This document shows positions 15,703 through 15,819 of a stretch of 15,819 nt of DNA, piece by piece. Under the pieces are notes generated by a model. It searched no databases. It worked only from the letters and a program-made list of their open reading frames with translations, and was not told the origin of the DNA. The translations under genes and the position numbers were made by a program. The DNA is from an uncultured Prevotellaceae bacterium (GTDB lineage Bacteria; Bacteroidota; Bacteroidia; Bacteroidales; Muribaculaceae), in contig CAJLWM010000048.1 in the NCBI GenBank assembly GCA_905210415.1, forward strand, positions 1 to 15,819, given 5' to 3'. The first letter of the stretch is position 1, and each line of letters opens with the position of its first letter.

Positions 15703-15711
15703 TTTTTTCAT
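15703..15711 (-). other. ATG plus A6 run that puts the 207-aa gene out of frame
   Basis: On the minus strand the bases are ATG followed by six A's and GATTTTAATC. The ATG frame as written encodes MKKDFNLSFG…, unrelated to any signal peptide, while removing one A gives MKKILICLLA…, which continues into the long open frame. This is a one-base homopolymer difference at the very start of a gene: a sequencing error, a recent mutation or slipped-strand on/off variation. Confidence 0.8.
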
Positions 15712-15773
15712 AACAATTATAATTTTAAAGTTCTATCAGATTTATGCAATTTGATACCAGAAATTTTAGTAGA

Positions 15774-15795
15774 TGACAAAAATTAATTTTTGTCA
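15774..15795. promoter_or_regulatory. 22-bp perfect palindrome upstream of the 207-aa gene
   Basis: TGACAAAAATT followed by its exact reverse complement AATTTTTGTCA, 62 bp upstream of the probable ATG at 15711. The symmetry fits a dimeric regulator's operator; a hairpin that ends a transcript entering from the right on the minus strand is also possible. The right half on the minus strand contains TTTTTG, which could serve as a -33 element, but no good TAnnTTTG follows at the expected distance. Confidence 0.45.
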
Positions 15796-15819
15796 GTTAT
15801 ATGATTGATTTTTAATTAG

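Overview
The window looks like a chromosome segment from a Bacteroidales bacterium (Muribaculaceae, Prevotellaceae or a near relative; genus not resolvable here). The signs are many N-terminal signal peptides ending just before Gln (…AAQ, …SAQ, …NAQ), AT-rich leaders with weak or no Shine-Dalgarno sequences, Bacteroidales-typical secreted families (PEGA, Sel1, LPP20-like, FGE-fold and transglutaminase-like proteins) and a GH29 fucosidase. No tRNA, rRNA, CRISPR array, transposase or phage gene was seen.

Layout. The left edge (2-1171, plus strand) is the C-terminal two thirds of the ABC-F translation factor EttA, ending in a strong stem-loop terminator. From there to 14773 everything is on the minus strand and reads right to left: a Sel1-only protein (14773-13703), a PEGA-Sel1 protein (13701-12112), the orphan 3' end of another Sel1 gene (12124-11987), a second PEGA-Sel1 protein (11982-10174), an LPP20-like protein with NTF2-like regions (10139-8316), a proline-rich transglutaminase-like protein (8314-6818), a PEGA protein with an FGE-like domain (6793-4493), a third PEGA-Sel1 protein (4448-2760) and a GH29 alpha-L-fucosidase (2735-1320). 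Intact neighbours are separated by only 1-44 nt, two junctions by a single base, so this is most simply one long operon. A further minus-strand gene (15686-15063) lies 289 bp upstream and appears to have a one-base frameshift in the A-run directly after its start codon.

How the genes may work together. Four proteins share a ~345-residue secreted chassis: signal peptide, a ~110-residue N-terminal domain I cannot name, and three PEGA-like beta domains. The C-termini differ: Sel1 arrays of differing length and composition in three, an FGE-fold domain plus an unassigned domain in the fourth. With the proline-rich transglutaminase-like enzyme and the LPP20/NTF2-like protein, this suggests an exported envelope complex whose paralogues present different interaction modules. 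That function is inference. What the sequence shows directly is repeated rearrangement: mosaic segments between paralogues (including a clear candidate gene-conversion tract), a leftover Sel1 tail between two genes, internal duplications, and a Sel1 gene that lacks the PEGA part and has a shortened signal segment.
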